DNA from: Streptomyces sp. GS7
GTDB taxonomy: Bacteria; Actinomycetota; Actinomycetes; Streptomycetales; Streptomycetaceae
Direction of reading: 5' to 3'
Assembly (NCBI RefSeq): GCF_009834125.1
Contig: NZ_CP047146.1
Coordinates: 4,147,501 to 4,211,500, forward strand
DNA: 64,000 bases
Both the position numbers and the translations under genes were made by a program. The notes beneath the pieces are model-generated. The model was not told where the DNA came from and searched no databases. It saw nothing but the letters and a program-made list of their open reading frames with translations. This document shows, piece by piece, positions 25,157 to 33,814 of this stretch. The stretch's first letter is position 1; each line of letters opens with the position of its first letter.

Positions 25157-25951
25157 ATGCGCACTGCCCGCACCTTGTTTGCCTCAGCCGCCGTGACGGC
25201 GGTGCTCGCGATCACCGCGCCCGCCGCGAACGCCATGGCACTGGCTGAGAACATTGGATCGGCCGGCGGAACCTTCGCCAGCCACGACAACGACCACGGG
25301 AGAGGCGGCCGCGACAACGGCCACGGCCGCGACAAGGGCCGTGACAACGGCCGTGGCCGGGACAACGGTCGTGACAACGGCCGTGGCCGGGACAACGGTC
25401 GTGACAACGGCCGTGGCCGGGGCAACGGCCGGGACAACGGCCGTGGCCGGGACAACGGCCGTGACGGCGGCCATGGCCGGCACCACCGTGCGCCGCACGG
25501 CGGCGTGCACACCGGTGGCGGCGCCCTGGCGATGCCTGTAGCCGGGGATTGGGACCAGAACGCCGACTTCGGCGACGACCACGGGCGTGGCCGCGACCGG
25601 GACCGTGACCGCGACCGCGACCGCGACCGCGGTGACCGCGACCGGGGCGACCGCGACCGGGGCGACCGCGACCGCGGTGACCGTGACCGCGGTGACCGTG
25701 ACCACGGCCGGTGGGGCGACCACGACCACGGCCGGTGGGGCGACCGTGACCACGGCCGGGGCGGTGACCGTGACCACGGCCGGGAAGGCGACCACTGGGG
25801 CCGTCGGCCGAGCGGTGGCGTGCACACCGGTGGCGGTGGAATGGCGCTGTCCGGTGGCGGCCTGGCTGCCGGTTCCGTCCTGATGCTCGGTGGTCTGGGT
25901 GCCGGTGCCTACATGCTGCGTCGCCGCAATTCATCGGGCGCCGCGGCCTGA
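25157..25951 (+). CDS. Secreted, membrane-anchored Arg/Asp/Gly-repeat protein (sortase-associated)
   Basis: 264 residues. Signal peptide MRTARTLFASAAVTAVLAIT ending ANA, then two charged repeat regions: GRDN-type repeats (about 50-105) and RD/GDRD then DHGRWG/DRDHGRGG repeats (about 140-215). Each repeat region is followed by the same motif GGVHTGGG (about residues 114 and 219). The C-terminus is a hydrophobic segment (GGLAAGSVLMLGGLGAGAYM) plus LRRRN, the layout of a cell-wall sorting signal without LPxTG. It is followed by a class F sortase gene, so it is the likely substrate. The repeats coat the outside of the cell; function unknown. Confidence 0.75.
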   Translation: MRTARTLFASAAVTAVLAITAPAANAMALAENIGSAGGTFASHDNDHGRGGRDNGHGRDKGRDNGRGRDNGRDNGRGRDNGRDNGRGRGNGRDNGRGRDNGRDGGHGRHHRAPHGGVHTGGGALAMPVAGDWDQNADFGDDHGRGRDRDRDRDRDRDRGDRDRGDRDRGDRDRGDRDRGDRDHGRWGDHDHGRWGDRDHGRGGDRDHGREGDHWGRRPSGGVHTGGGGMALSGGGLAAGSVLMLGGLGAGAYMLRRRNSSGAAA

Positions 25952-25986
25952 CAAGGCTGCTCCCCTCCGGAGGTCGATGTGCAGTC

Positions 25987-26017
25987 GCGGCCACCGTCCT
26001 CGTGGGACGGTGGCCGC
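25987..26017. terminator. 13-bp hairpin between surface protein and sortase
   Basis: GCGGCCACCGTCC / GGACGGTGGCCGC with a 5-nt loop, 36 bp after the surface-protein stop. It may end that transcript or lower expression of the sortase relative to its substrate. Confidence 0.7.
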
Positions 26018-26209
26018 GGCGATTGCGTTGCGGCCCCCCGGGCCCCGCGCCGTCCTCGGCACCGCGGGCCACCGCGGTGACCTGCGCCGCCTCCCCGGCA
26101 TCCGGCGTCGTCCTCCGGCACGTCCCGTCGCCCCGGCGTCCCGGGCCGTGCCACCACGCCGCGTGTCCCCTTCCGCACCTCGCGCCGCCCGCTCACGAAA
26201 GGCACCCTT

Positions 26210-26908
26210 ATGACCGCCCCGCAGACATCCCAGCCGAATCCGAACCCCGACCCCACCCCGGACGCCCCTCCGCCCCGCCCCATCGGCCGCGGTCTGCTCT
26301 GGTCCGCGGGAGCGTTTCTGCTGGGTGCGATCCTCGTTTACAACTCGGTGGACACCTCGGCGGACGCCAAGCCGCCGTCCCGCCCCGAGGTCGCCGGCCC
26401 CGCGGCGCAGCGGACCGGCTCCCCGCGGCCGGAACTCGTGCTGTCCCGTTCGGCGCCGAAGCGACTGACGATCCCGGAGATCGCCGTGGACGCCCCGTTC
26501 ACCGAGCTGACGCTCAGCTCCACCGGGCAGCTCAATCCGCCGCCGGCGGGCAACCAGAACCTCGTCGGCTGGTACAAGGGCGGCGCGGCCCCGGGTGAGC
26601 GCGGCTCGGCGATCGTCGCGGGCCATGTCGACACCAAGACCGGACCGGCAGTGTTTCTGCAACTGGAAACCCTCAAGCCGGGCAGCACGGTCGAGATCAC
26701 GCGAGAGGACGGCATCGTCGCGACGTTCGAGATCGACTCCGTGGAGACCTTCAGCAAGGCGAACTTCCCCAACGACCGGGTCTACGCGGACACCCAGGAC
26801 GCACAGCTGCGGCTGATCACCTGCGGCGGCTCGTACGACCGCAAGGCCAAGGACTACGTCGCCAACGTGGTGGCGTTCGCCCACCTCGTCTCGTCGAAGC
26901 GGGCGTGA
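26210..26908 (+). CDS. Class F sortase
   Basis: 232 residues: a short cytoplasmic Pro-rich N-terminus, one TM segment (GLLWSAGAFLLGAILVY, about 28-45), then the extracellular sortase barrel. Catalytic His in SAIVAGHVDT, Cys in LRLITCGGSYD; the Arg may lie in the KAKDYVANVV region or nearby, which I cannot place surely. Sortases join a cleaved surface protein to the peptidoglycan bridge; class F is the actinobacterial group with poorly known signals. Start ATG 26210 follows a Lys-rich leader. The gene lies directly downstream of the likely substrate. Confidence 0.85.
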   Translation: MTAPQTSQPNPNPDPTPDAPPPRPIGRGLLWSAGAFLLGAILVYNSVDTSADAKPPSRPEVAGPAAQRTGSPRPELVLSRSAPKRLTIPEIAVDAPFTELTLSSTGQLNPPPAGNQNLVGWYKGGAAPGERGSAIVAGHVDTKTGPAVFLQLETLKPGSTVEITREDGIVATFEIDSVETFSKANFPNDRVYADTQDAQLRLITCGGSYDRKAKDYVANVVAFAHLVSSKRA

Positions 26909-27279
26909 GGGGAAGCGCCGGTGAGATAGCGCGCCGGACAGTCGTACGGGGAAGCCCGGGCCGGTTGCCGCCCGCGCCGGCCCGGCCTCCCGCCGCGGCC
27001 GGGCGATACAGGGCCTCGGGTCGCGCGCTGTGCGGCGGTTACGCACGCGACACGCGGCAGCGATCGGTCGTCTCTCCGGCCGGAGGGTGACGCTGACGGA
27101 GCAGGCACGGAGACCGATCGCCCACAGCCGCGCCGGGCCGAGGCGGGACGGCGGTCCCGGGACGGCCGGATCCGGCTGCGCCGTCCCTGGGTGCGGCACC
27201 GAGCCGCACTCGTCCGCCCGCGGTGCCGACCGGCGCCGCGCACCCCCGTCCGCCCGGCGCGGCACCCGTCACGCCCGGA
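26909..27279. other. Gene-free spacer between convergent genes
   Basis: 371 bases, extremely GC-rich with many short inverted repeats; I could support neither a gene nor a defined terminator. Confidence 0.3.
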
Positions 27280-27957
27280 TCAGCGTGCGGACGGTACGGT
27301 TCCGTCCCAGCGCCAGGACGTCCGCCGCGGGAGCCCGGGGAGTGCGGTGCGCCCGGTGGACCACAGGAGGGCGGGCCACGGCTCCGTCTCCGCCGGGGAG
27401 TCCGGGAACAGGCGGGCGAGGACCCGCGCACACACCTCGGCGGGCGGCGACCAGTCGAGCCCCAGCCCTTCGGCGAGGTCGTGGGTGTGCACCAGGGTCT
27501 CCACCGCCCCCATCGCGGCGAAGCCTTCGGGGTCCGACACACCGAAGGGGTGGTACGCGCGCACCTGCGGGGGCGTGGTGCGGACCATCGCGACCAGCAG
27601 TGCCCCGCTCGCCTCCAGGGTCTGCAGCAGTCCGGCCGGGCCCGCGGCGCGATCGGCGTGCACCGCGTTGGCCGGGCCGCCGGGCCGGCGGCGCTCCCAC
27701 ACGTAGGGTACGTTTCCGGTCAACGGCGGTGTCCTGGGCCCCAGTTGGACGGCGTAGGCGAAGAGGTCGTCACTCAGGTGCTCGACGGTCTCCCAGCAGT
27801 CCCACTCCAGCGAACCGGCCGGCGCCCCCTCCCAGGCCGTTGTGGGCGCCGTACGCAGCACAGCAACGGCGAGCCGTACGGCGAGGTCGAGGTCGTCCGC
27901 CGTGACGGGCGACGGCGAGGGGGTGGCCGGCGTGGGGGATGCTGTTGATCGGGACAT
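27280..27957 (-). CDS. DinB-like / mycothiol-dependent maleylpyruvate isomerase-type protein
   Basis: 225 residues. A four-helix DinB/MDMPI-N-like domain with metal-ligand histidines in CWETVEHLSDDLFAYAVQLG and the paired His of AVETLVHTHDLAEGLGLDW. These proteins use mycothiol or other thiols for isomerisation or detoxification in actinobacteria. Substrate unknown. The start at 27957 (MSRSTASPTP) precedes a Ser/Pro-rich leader with no secretion signal. It is divergent from the hemC-like gene 113 bp away. Confidence 0.7.
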   Translation of the reverse strand: MSRSTASPTPATPSPSPVTADDLDLAVRLAVAVLRTAPTTAWEGAPAGSLEWDCWETVEHLSDDLFAYAVQLGPRTPPLTGNVPYVWERRRPGGPANAVHADRAAGPAGLLQTLEASGALLVAMVRTTPPQVRAYHPFGVSDPEGFAAMGAVETLVHTHDLAEGLGLDWSPPAEVCARVLARLFPDSPAETEPWPALLWSTGRTALPGLPRRTSWRWDGTVPSAR

Positions 27958-28057
27958 GGCTGGGACGGTACCCCGGGCGCGGCGGCGGGCGGTGGGGGAG
28001 GCGGCGGGCGCCCGCCGCCCCCGACGCGCTGTCGGTAACTGTCCGCAACTGACGGTC

Positions 28058-28063
28058 TATCAT
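28058..28063 (+). promoter_or_regulatory. -10 element of a leaderless hemC promoter
   Basis: TATCAT lies 7 bp before the hemC ATG (28071) and no Shine-Dalgarno sequence is present, the usual geometry of leaderless transcripts in Streptomyces. Confidence 0.4.
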
Positions 28064-28070
28064 CGGCGCC

Positions 28071-28999
28071 ATGTCCGCCCCTGAACTGATCCGCATCGTG
28101 TCCCGTGATTCGCCGATGGCGCTGGCCCAGGTGGAGCGCGTCCGCGCCGAACTGCGCGCGCTGCACCCCGACACCGCCACCGAGGTCATCCCCGTCAAGA
28201 CGACCGGTGGATGGGGGCGCTCTCCCAGGTGGAGGGCAAGGGGGCGTTCACCAAGGAGGTCGACGCGGCGCTGCTCGCCGGTCAGGCGGACCTCGCGGTG
28301 CACTGCGTCAAGGACATCCCGGGAGACCGGCCGCTCCCGGCCGGGACCACCTTCGCCGCCTTCCTCAAGCGGGACGACGTCCGGGACGCGCTGATCCACC
28401 CCGGCGGGCTCACCCTGGACGAACTCCCCGACCACACCCGTGTCGGCACCTCGTCCGTACGCCGGATCGCCCAGCTCGCCGCCTCCCACCCGCACTTGGA
28501 GTGCGTGCCCATGCGCGGCAACGCCAACCGCCGGATGGAGAAGCTGGCCGCCGGTGAGGCGGAAGCGCTGCTGCTGGCGGTCTCCGGGCTGGAGCGCATC
28601 GGCCGCACCGACGTGATCACCGAGATCCTGCCGGTGGACACCATGTGCCCGCCCATCGGGGCAGGCGTACTGGCGCTCCAGTGCCGCGAGGGCGACACCG
28701 ACACGATCGACGCGGTCAGCGGGCTCGGCGACCCGCAGACGTACCGGGAGACCATGGCGGAACGGATGCTGCTGCATGTCCTCCAGGGCCACTGCAACAG
28801 CCCCATCGCCGGGTACGCCAGGACCGACCGGCGCGGTGAACTCTCCTTGCGGGCCTGCGTCTTCACCCCCGACGGCAAGACCGTCCTCAACGCCCATGAG
28901 TGGGCCGGACCGCTCACACCCGAGACGCTGGGCACGTCCGTGGCGGTCGCGCTGCTGCGCCAGGGCGCGCGCGAGCTGATCGACGCCATCGCGCACTGA
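28071..28999 (+). pseudogene. hemC: Hydroxymethylbilane synthase, frameshifted
   Basis: Frame 1 encodes [20 protein letters not shown] up to EVIPVKTTG, then the match continues in another frame from [18 protein letters not shown] to the end at 28999, including the dipyrromethane-cofactor Cys in [13 protein letters not shown]. HemC polymerises four porphobilinogen units in heme and B12 synthesis. The expected KTTGDRWMGAL would need 7 more bases: a second copy of ACCGGTG next to 28203-28209. Adding 7 restores 936 nt, exactly 312 codons. So either one repeat copy was lost by slippage, a reversible switch, or this is a sequencing error. Probably a second hemC copy, as no other hem genes are adjacent. 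Confidence 0.85.
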
Positions 29000-29055
29000 C
29001 CCGGCGCCCCGCCGGCGGACCGCGGGAGGAAGGAGCCCGGTCGGTGCGTCCGCGG

Positions 29056-29250
29056 ATGCCCGCCGAGTGAGCCGAGTACGAGGCGTGCCTGATGGCCTGG
29101 CCGAGCCGCGAGGCGCTGTGGGGAGCGGCCTTCGCCGCCGCGGGAAGCACCACCCCTGGGACGCCGATGACCGGCCGGCCGCGCTGCTGCCGGACCGGCT
29201 CGGCGTCGAGCGGTTGCACTCCCCGGTGGTTCTCGAGGGCGACCCTGGCC
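29056..29250 (+). pseudogene. Agmatine deiminase remnant
   Basis: RMPAE, then TGA in place of the expected Trp codon, then AEYEACLMAWPSREALWG reads like the N-terminus of porphyromonas-type agmatine deiminases. After a deletion and frame change, KHHPWDADDRPAALL and LGVERLHSPVVLEGD recall the middle domain. No catalytic Cys region remains. A short hydrophobic frame on the other strand (29280-29400, GFVVAALLLATAWAVAG) could be a permease remnant but is too short to name. Confidence 0.5.
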
Positions 29251-29429
29251 TACGGCGGTGGCGGGGTGCGTTGCAGCACCCAGCAACTGCCCAGGCGGTG
29301 GCGAGCAGTAGGGCCGCCACCACGAACCCGGACAGCCGCTGGTCCGGCGTCTCCGGCGAGGCCACACCTGTGGCCGTGGTCACGCGCAGCGTGTTGCCGG
29401 CCACCGCCCGGGGCACACGGACCCTCGGC

Positions 29430-29507
29430 TCAGGACTGCGGCCGCTTGCCGTGGTTGGCCGCGTGCTTGCGACGTGACTTCTTCTTGCGGCGTCGCTTGG
29501 ATGACAT
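29430..29507 (-). CDS. bL37-type 25-residue ribosomal protein
   Basis: Encodes 25 residues, MSSKRRRKKKSRRK followed by HAANHGKRPQS, with 12 Lys/Arg. The KRxRKKxxR...ANHGKRP pattern matches actinobacterial bL37, the tiny large-subunit protein first seen in mycobacterial ribosome structures. GGAGAGGA stands 7 nt before the ATG. A second, more divergent copy lies at 55231. It lies in a degraded neighbourhood between the agmatine deiminase remnant and a MarR operon and is probably transcribed on its own. Too short for routine gene callers. Confidence 0.75.
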   Translation of the reverse strand: MSSKRRRKKKSRRKHAANHGKRPQS

Positions 29508-29664
29508 GCCGTTGTCCTCTCCTCGACTGGGTGGTGCTTTTCCTGGCATGTGTACCACCTTGGTCTGTTATCGCACCCAGGCGTGACCGGTGCCGCCGCG
29601 CGCCGCGTATCGCGGCCGGATGCCCGTTCGGCACCGGTGGTCGCCAGCAGCCCTTTCCAGCCGC

Positions 29665-29684
29665 TATGCTTGCTAGGTACAAGC
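29665..29684. promoter_or_regulatory. MarR-type operator/promoter candidate
   Basis: GCTTG-7 nt-CAAGC (29668-29684) overlaps a -10-like TATGCT (29665-29670), about 75 bp upstream of the marR-like gene. This TTGC...GCAA geometry is usual for MarR autoregulation. Confidence 0.45.
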
Positions 29685-29758
29685 AATGTATCCAGTGACC
29701 GACTGGGTCTCGCATCCATGCCTCCACGCATGCGACATCACCGCGAGGGATCACGACG

Positions 29759-30313
29759 ATGAGTAACGGCACGGTCCATGCCTGCGAGAGCGCGGGGATC
29801 ACGGAGATCACCGCCGAGTCGCGGCTGGACGAGGCCGCCGCCGGGCTGGGAACCGAGATCGTTCGCTTCACCCGGCTGATCGCGGCCTGGAAACAGCGCG
29901 CCAAGAACGACGCCGGGGCAGCCGACCGGGTGCTGCTCGCCAGGCTCGCGTGCGGCGGGGACCAGCGGGCGACCGACCTGGCCGCCGACGCGTTCCTGGA
30001 CCTGTCGACGGTCAGCCGCCAGGTGCGCTCGCTGGTCGAGCGCGGGCTGGTCGCCCGCCGCCCCGACCCCGAGGACCGCCGCGGCTCGCTGCTGACCGCC
30101 ACCGAAGCGGGGCGGGCCCGGTTCGAGCAGTACCGGCGTCAGCGCGACGCGGAACTGGCCGCGATCCTCGAACCCTGGTCGCCGCAGGACCGGGCCGACC
30201 TGATCCGGCTGATGGGCCGGCTCAACGAGGACATGGCAGAACGACAACACACACGGCCGGACCCCGCGGAAGACCAGGGCGCCGACGTGGAGCAGGGAGA
30301 GATACGTACATGA
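29759..30313 (+). CDS. MarR-family regulator
   Basis: 184 residues. Winged helix: DRVLLARLACGGDQRATDLA, ADAFLDLSTVSRQVRSLVER, GLVARRPDPEDRRGSLLTAT (wing with the conserved DxRR). MarR dimers usually repress a linked exporter and release DNA on binding small phenolic or drug ligands. The stop overlaps the exporter start (ATGA), so the two are cotranslated. The N-terminal 30 residues precede the fold and vary in this family. Confidence 0.85.
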   Translation: MSNGTVHACESAGITEITAESRLDEAAAGLGTEIVRFTRLIAAWKQRAKNDAGAADRVLLARLACGGDQRATDLAADAFLDLSTVSRQVRSLVERGLVARRPDPEDRRGSLLTATEAGRARFEQYRRQRDAELAAILEPWSPQDRADLIRLMGRLNEDMAERQHTRPDPAEDQGADVEQGEIRT

Positions 30314-32895
30314 GCACAGCCACCTCTCCGCCGGGGGCGCAAGCCAAGGCGATACCGGGGGCGGGGGCGCTAAGCCACCGCCAGATCCTCACCATCCTCA
30401 GCGGTCTGATGCTGGGGATGTTCCTCGCCGCGCTCGACCAGACGATCGTCAGCACGTCCATCCGGACCATCGCGGACGATCTGCACGGCCTGAGCCAGCA
30501 GGCATGGGCGACCACCGCCTACCTGATCACCTCGACGATCGCCACGCCGCTGTACGGCAAGCTGTCCGACCTCCACGGTCGCAAGCCGTACTACCTGACG
30601 GCGATCAGCGTCTTCGTCATCGGCTCGGTGCTCTGCACCTTCTCCACCTCGATGACCGAACTGGCCGCGTTCCGCGCCATCCAGGGCCTCGGTGCCGGCG
30701 GTCTGATGTCGCTGGCGCTGGCGATCATCGGTGACATCGTCCCGCCCCGGGAGCGCGCCCGCTACCAGGGCTACATGCTCGGCACGTTCGCCACCTCCAG
30801 CGTCGCCGGTCCGCTGATCGGCGGCGCGCTCGCCGGCCAGGCCCACCTGCTCGGCATCACCGGCTGGCGCTGGGTCTTCCTGGTCAACGTGCCGATCGGC
30901 ATCATCGCGCTGTTCGTCGTCGCCAAGGTCCTCAACCTCCCGCACACCCGCCGCAACCACCGCATCGACTGGTGGGGCGCGCTGACCATCACCATCGGTG
31001 TGGTCCCGCTGCTGCTCGTCGCCGAGCAGGGACGGGAGTGGGGCTGGACCTCGACCCGGTCGGTCTCCTGCTACGTCATCGGCGCCGTCGGCATCATCGC
31101 CTGGATCCTCGTCGAGCGGTGGATCGGCGACGACGCGCTGATCCCGATGCGGCTGTTCCGCAACGGCACCTTCAGCAAGACCAGCTTCCTGTCCGTGCTG
31201 ATCGGTATGGGCATGTTCGGCGGGATGCTGATGATCCCGCAGTACCTCCAGATCGTGAAGGGCGCCAGCCCCACCAAGTCGGGTCTGGAGATGCTGCCGC
31301 TGATGGCGGGCATGATGATCGCCTCCATCGCCTCCGGCCAGATCACCGCCAAGACCGGCCGCTACAAGGTCTTCCCGATCATCGGCACCGCGCTGATGGC
31401 CGCGGCGATGCTGCTCTTCCACTACCGGGTCCAGTGGGACACCCCGCTGTGGGAGACCATGGCCTACATGTTCGTCTTCGGCCTCGGCCTGGGCGGCTGT
31501 ATGCAGACCCTGGTGCTGGCCGTGCAGAACGCGGTGCCGCCGAAGGACATGGGCGTGGCGACCGCCTCGGCCACGTTCTTCCGGCAGATGGGCGCCACCG
31601 CGGGTACCGCCATCTTCCTGTCGGTGCTGTTCAGCACCGTCGGCGACAAGATCGGCTCGGCGTTCAGGACCGCCGCGTCCACCCAGCGCTTCCAGGACGC
31701 GCTCAAGGACCCCGCGGTGCTGCACGACCCGGCCAACAAGCCGGTGCTCGACATGCTGAAGCACCCCGGCAACGGCGGCTCCTCGGGTGTGCTGAGCGAC
31801 TCCTCGTTCATCCAGCACCTCGACCCGCGGCTGGCCGAGCCGTTCAAGCGCGGCTTCGCCGACTCGATGCACACCGTCTTCCTGATGGGCGCGGTCGTCG
31901 TCGCGGTCGCCTTCCTGCTGATGTGGTTCATCAAGGAGGTGCCGCTGCGGCAGATCTCCGGCCTCCAGGCGCGGGCCCAGGCGGAGGCCGAGGCCAACGG
32001 CGAGGCCCCGCCGGTCGCGGAGTCGGCGCCGGCCGCCGAGCCGGCCGAGGAGGTGGTCCCGGCCGCCACCGCCGCCCTCGCTCCGGATCCCGCACCGGAG
32101 GCGTCCGGTCCGCTGATCCGCGGCACCGTACGGGACGGCGACGGCCGGCCCGTGCCGCAGGCCGCGGTCACCCTGATCAGCGTCGGCGGGCGGCAGCTCG
32201 GCCGTACCGCGACCGACGCCGACGGCGGCTACGCGCTGCCGACCACCGGTGCCGGGACGTACGTCCTGATCGGCTCCGCGGGCGCCCGCAAGCCGCAGGC
32301 GCTGACGGTCGTGGTGGGCGCCGAACCGGTGTCCTTCGACCTGACGCTGAGCGGTGCGGCCGGGCTGTCCGGTGAGGTCCGCGAGGAGAAGAACGACGAC
32401 CCGGTGCCCGGCGCACTGGTCGTGGCCACCGACGTCCGCGGTGAGGTCGTGGCGTCCGGCGTCGTCGGCCAGGACGGCGGTTTCGCCTTCGACGAACTGA
32501 CCCCGGGCAGCTACACGCTCGCGGTCAGCGCGGAGCGCCACCGCCCCGCCGCCCTCCAGGTGGAGGTCACCCCCGGCACCCGCAACTGGTACGAGATCCG
32601 GCTGACGCTCGGCGCCCAGGTCCGCGGCACCGTCCGCACCCTGCTCGGCGGCCCGGTGGACGACGCCCGGGTGACGCTGCTGGACCCCGCGGGCAACGTC
32701 GTGGGCACCGCCACCAGCGGCCAGGACGGCGAGTACGTCTTCACCGACCTGGACACCGGCGACTACACGCTGATCGCCAGCGGCTATCCGCCGGTCGCCA
32801 CCCCGCTGCGGGTGGACGCCGCCGGACACACGGCGTGCGACATCGAGCTGAACCACGACGGGGCCGACGCACTGAGCCGCGACGCGGTGAACTGA
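30310..32895 (+). CDS. DHA2-type MFS exporter with three C-terminal regulatory-like domains
   Basis: 861 residues. The first 545 are a 14-TM drug:H+ antiporter: motif A in YGKLSDLHGRKPYY, motif C-like GLGAGGLMSLALAII, and LDQTIVSTSIRTIADDL in TM1, typical of DHA2 exporters. The last TM (VVVAVAFLLMWFIKEVPL) is followed by an Ala/Glu/Pro-rich linker and three carboxypeptidase-regulatory-like/CNA-B-like beta sandwiches (about 615-690, 700-770, 775-850; each with GxVRxxxGxPVxxAxVxL...DGxYxxxxLxxGxYTLxxS). The added domains are unusual for an MFS protein and by topology would face the cytoplasm. Translationally coupled to the MarR gene. Confidence 0.85.
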   Translation: MSTATSPPGAQAKAIPGAGALSHRQILTILSGLMLGMFLAALDQTIVSTSIRTIADDLHGLSQQAWATTAYLITSTIATPLYGKLSDLHGRKPYYLTAISVFVIGSVLCTFSTSMTELAAFRAIQGLGAGGLMSLALAIIGDIVPPRERARYQGYMLGTFATSSVAGPLIGGALAGQAHLLGITGWRWVFLVNVPIGIIALFVVAKVLNLPHTRRNHRIDWWGALTITIGVVPLLLVAEQGREWGWTSTRSVSCYVIGAVGIIAWILVERWIGDDALIPMRLFRNGTFSKTSFLSVLIGMGMFGGMLMIPQYLQIVKGASPTKSGLEMLPLMAGMMIASIASGQITAKTGRYKVFPIIGTALMAAAMLLFHYRVQWDTPLWETMAYMFVFGLGLGGCMQTLVLAVQNAVPPKDMGVATASATFFRQMGATAGTAIFLSVLFSTVGDKIGSAFRTAASTQRFQDALKDPAVLHDPANKPVLDMLKHPGNGGSSGVLSDSSFIQHLDPRLAEPFKRGFADSMHTVFLMGAVVVAVAFLLMWFIKEVPLRQISGLQARAQAEAEANGEAPPVAESAPAAEPAEEVVPAATAALAPDPAPEASGPLIRGTVRDGDGRPVPQAAVTLISVGGRQLGRTATDADGGYALPTTGAGTYVLIGSAGARKPQALTVVVGAEPVSFDLTLSGAAGLSGEVREEKNDDPVPGALVVATDVRGEVVASGVVGQDGGFAFDELTPGSYTLAVSAERHRPAALQVEVTPGTRNWYEIRLTLGAQVRGTVRTLLGGPVDDARVTLLDPAGNVVGTATSGQDGEYVFTDLDTGDYTLIASGYPPVATPLRVDAAGHTACDIELNHDGADALSRDAVN

Positions 32896-32933
32896 CGTCT
32901 GCCGCGCCGCGGAGGGCGGAACGGAACGGAGCA

Positions 32934-32965
32934 GGGCCCGGCGAAGCACGTTCGCCGGGCCCTTT
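32934..32965. terminator. Hairpin after the MFS gene
   Basis: GGGCCCGGCGAA / TTCGCCGGGCCC with a 5-nt loop followed by TTT, 38 bp after the stop. It probably also serves the convergent YqcI/YcgG gene. Confidence 0.8.
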
Positions 32966-32978
32966 CCCGTGCGCGGTG

Positions 32979-33689
32979 TCACGGCTTGGGCTGCATGAGT
33001 TCCTCGGCGGGATCCTCGGCGGGGGGTTCGTGCCGCGCCGTGAACGGGCATGTCCAGTCCTGCTCCGTGAACCGCCCCGCGAAGTGCCGGGCGGGCTGCT
33101 CGTACTCGTACTCGGTGAAACTCGGGTTGACGGAACCGTTGTTGGCGACCTCGCGCCGGCGGATCGCGTCCTGCATCGAGTAGAACTTCTCACCGAGCAG
33201 CATGAACTGCGTCAGGGAGTTGAACGCGATCGCCGGAACGGAGAAGCGCCGGCTCGCCCGGGACGCCCCGGGATGCATACCGACCAGGAAGAACGCGTGC
33301 CCGCCCACATGAAAGCCGAAGTTGGGCCGGGTCGGATCGGAGGTGGAGCTCTGGTCGAGCCCGTAGGTTTCCGCGTCGGTGTCGTGCATGAACTGGAGGT
33401 GCCGCCACAGCAGTTCTTCGTGGGCGCTCTCGTCGAGCCGCCCCGCGTCGTCGAACGTCGCGACGAACGTGCGGAAGCTCTGGGCGGAGAGCTGGGACGG
33501 CAGGGCGAGGGCGTACACCAGCACATCGCGGTAGTTGTCGCGCGCGGACTCCTCGTCGCCGAGTCTTCGGTAGTGGTGATGGGTGATGGTCTGCCGTCTG
33601 AGCGCGGCGCGGGCTCCCAGGCAGCTGAACTCGTGGGTCTGTATGAAGCGTTCCAGTTCGGCGCGGACGGCCGCGGGGGATGGGGTCAT
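32979..33689 (-). CDS. YqcI/YcgG-family protein
   Basis: 236 residues: FSCLGARAALRRQTITHHHY, PTRPNFGFHVGGHAFFLVGM, HPGASRASRRF, AIAFNSLTQFMLL and PARHFAGRF are the conserved blocks of the YqcI/YcgG family. One family member, GntA of guanitoxin synthesis, is a heme-dependent N-hydroxylase, and the Cys/His-rich motifs here (SCLGA, FHVGGH) are kept. Whether this copy is an enzyme is unknown. Convergent with the MFS gene and followed by a shared hairpin. Confidence 0.8.
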   Translation of the reverse strand: MTPSPAAVRAELERFIQTHEFSCLGARAALRRQTITHHHYRRLGDEESARDNYRDVLVYALALPSQLSAQSFRTFVATFDDAGRLDESAHEELLWRHLQFMHDTDAETYGLDQSSTSDPTRPNFGFHVGGHAFFLVGMHPGASRASRRFSVPAIAFNSLTQFMLLGEKFYSMQDAIRRREVANNGSVNPSFTEYEYEQPARHFAGRFTEQDWTCPFTARHEPPAEDPAEELMQPKP

Positions 33690-33814
33690 GGTGGGGCCTT
33701 GGCGGGGTGAGGGGCTGAGGGGAGTCGCTGATCACCTGAGGCGTGATCACCGGATGTCGGGATCGACACTGCGCGGCTGTGATCAGGAAGACAAGGAGGA
33801 AACCGGACAAAGGG

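Noticed and set aside
25157..25951. Classical LPxTG/LAxTG sorting signal in the surface protein
   Set aside because: No such pentapeptide is present; only the GGVHTGGG motif precedes the hydrophobic segment.
30370..33051. An 893-codon open frame on the minus strand opposite the MFS gene
   Set aside because: Very long antisense frames are normal in high-GC coding DNA with biased third codon positions. It has low-complexity His/Arg/Gly composition and no domain, while the opposite strand has a perfect transporter.
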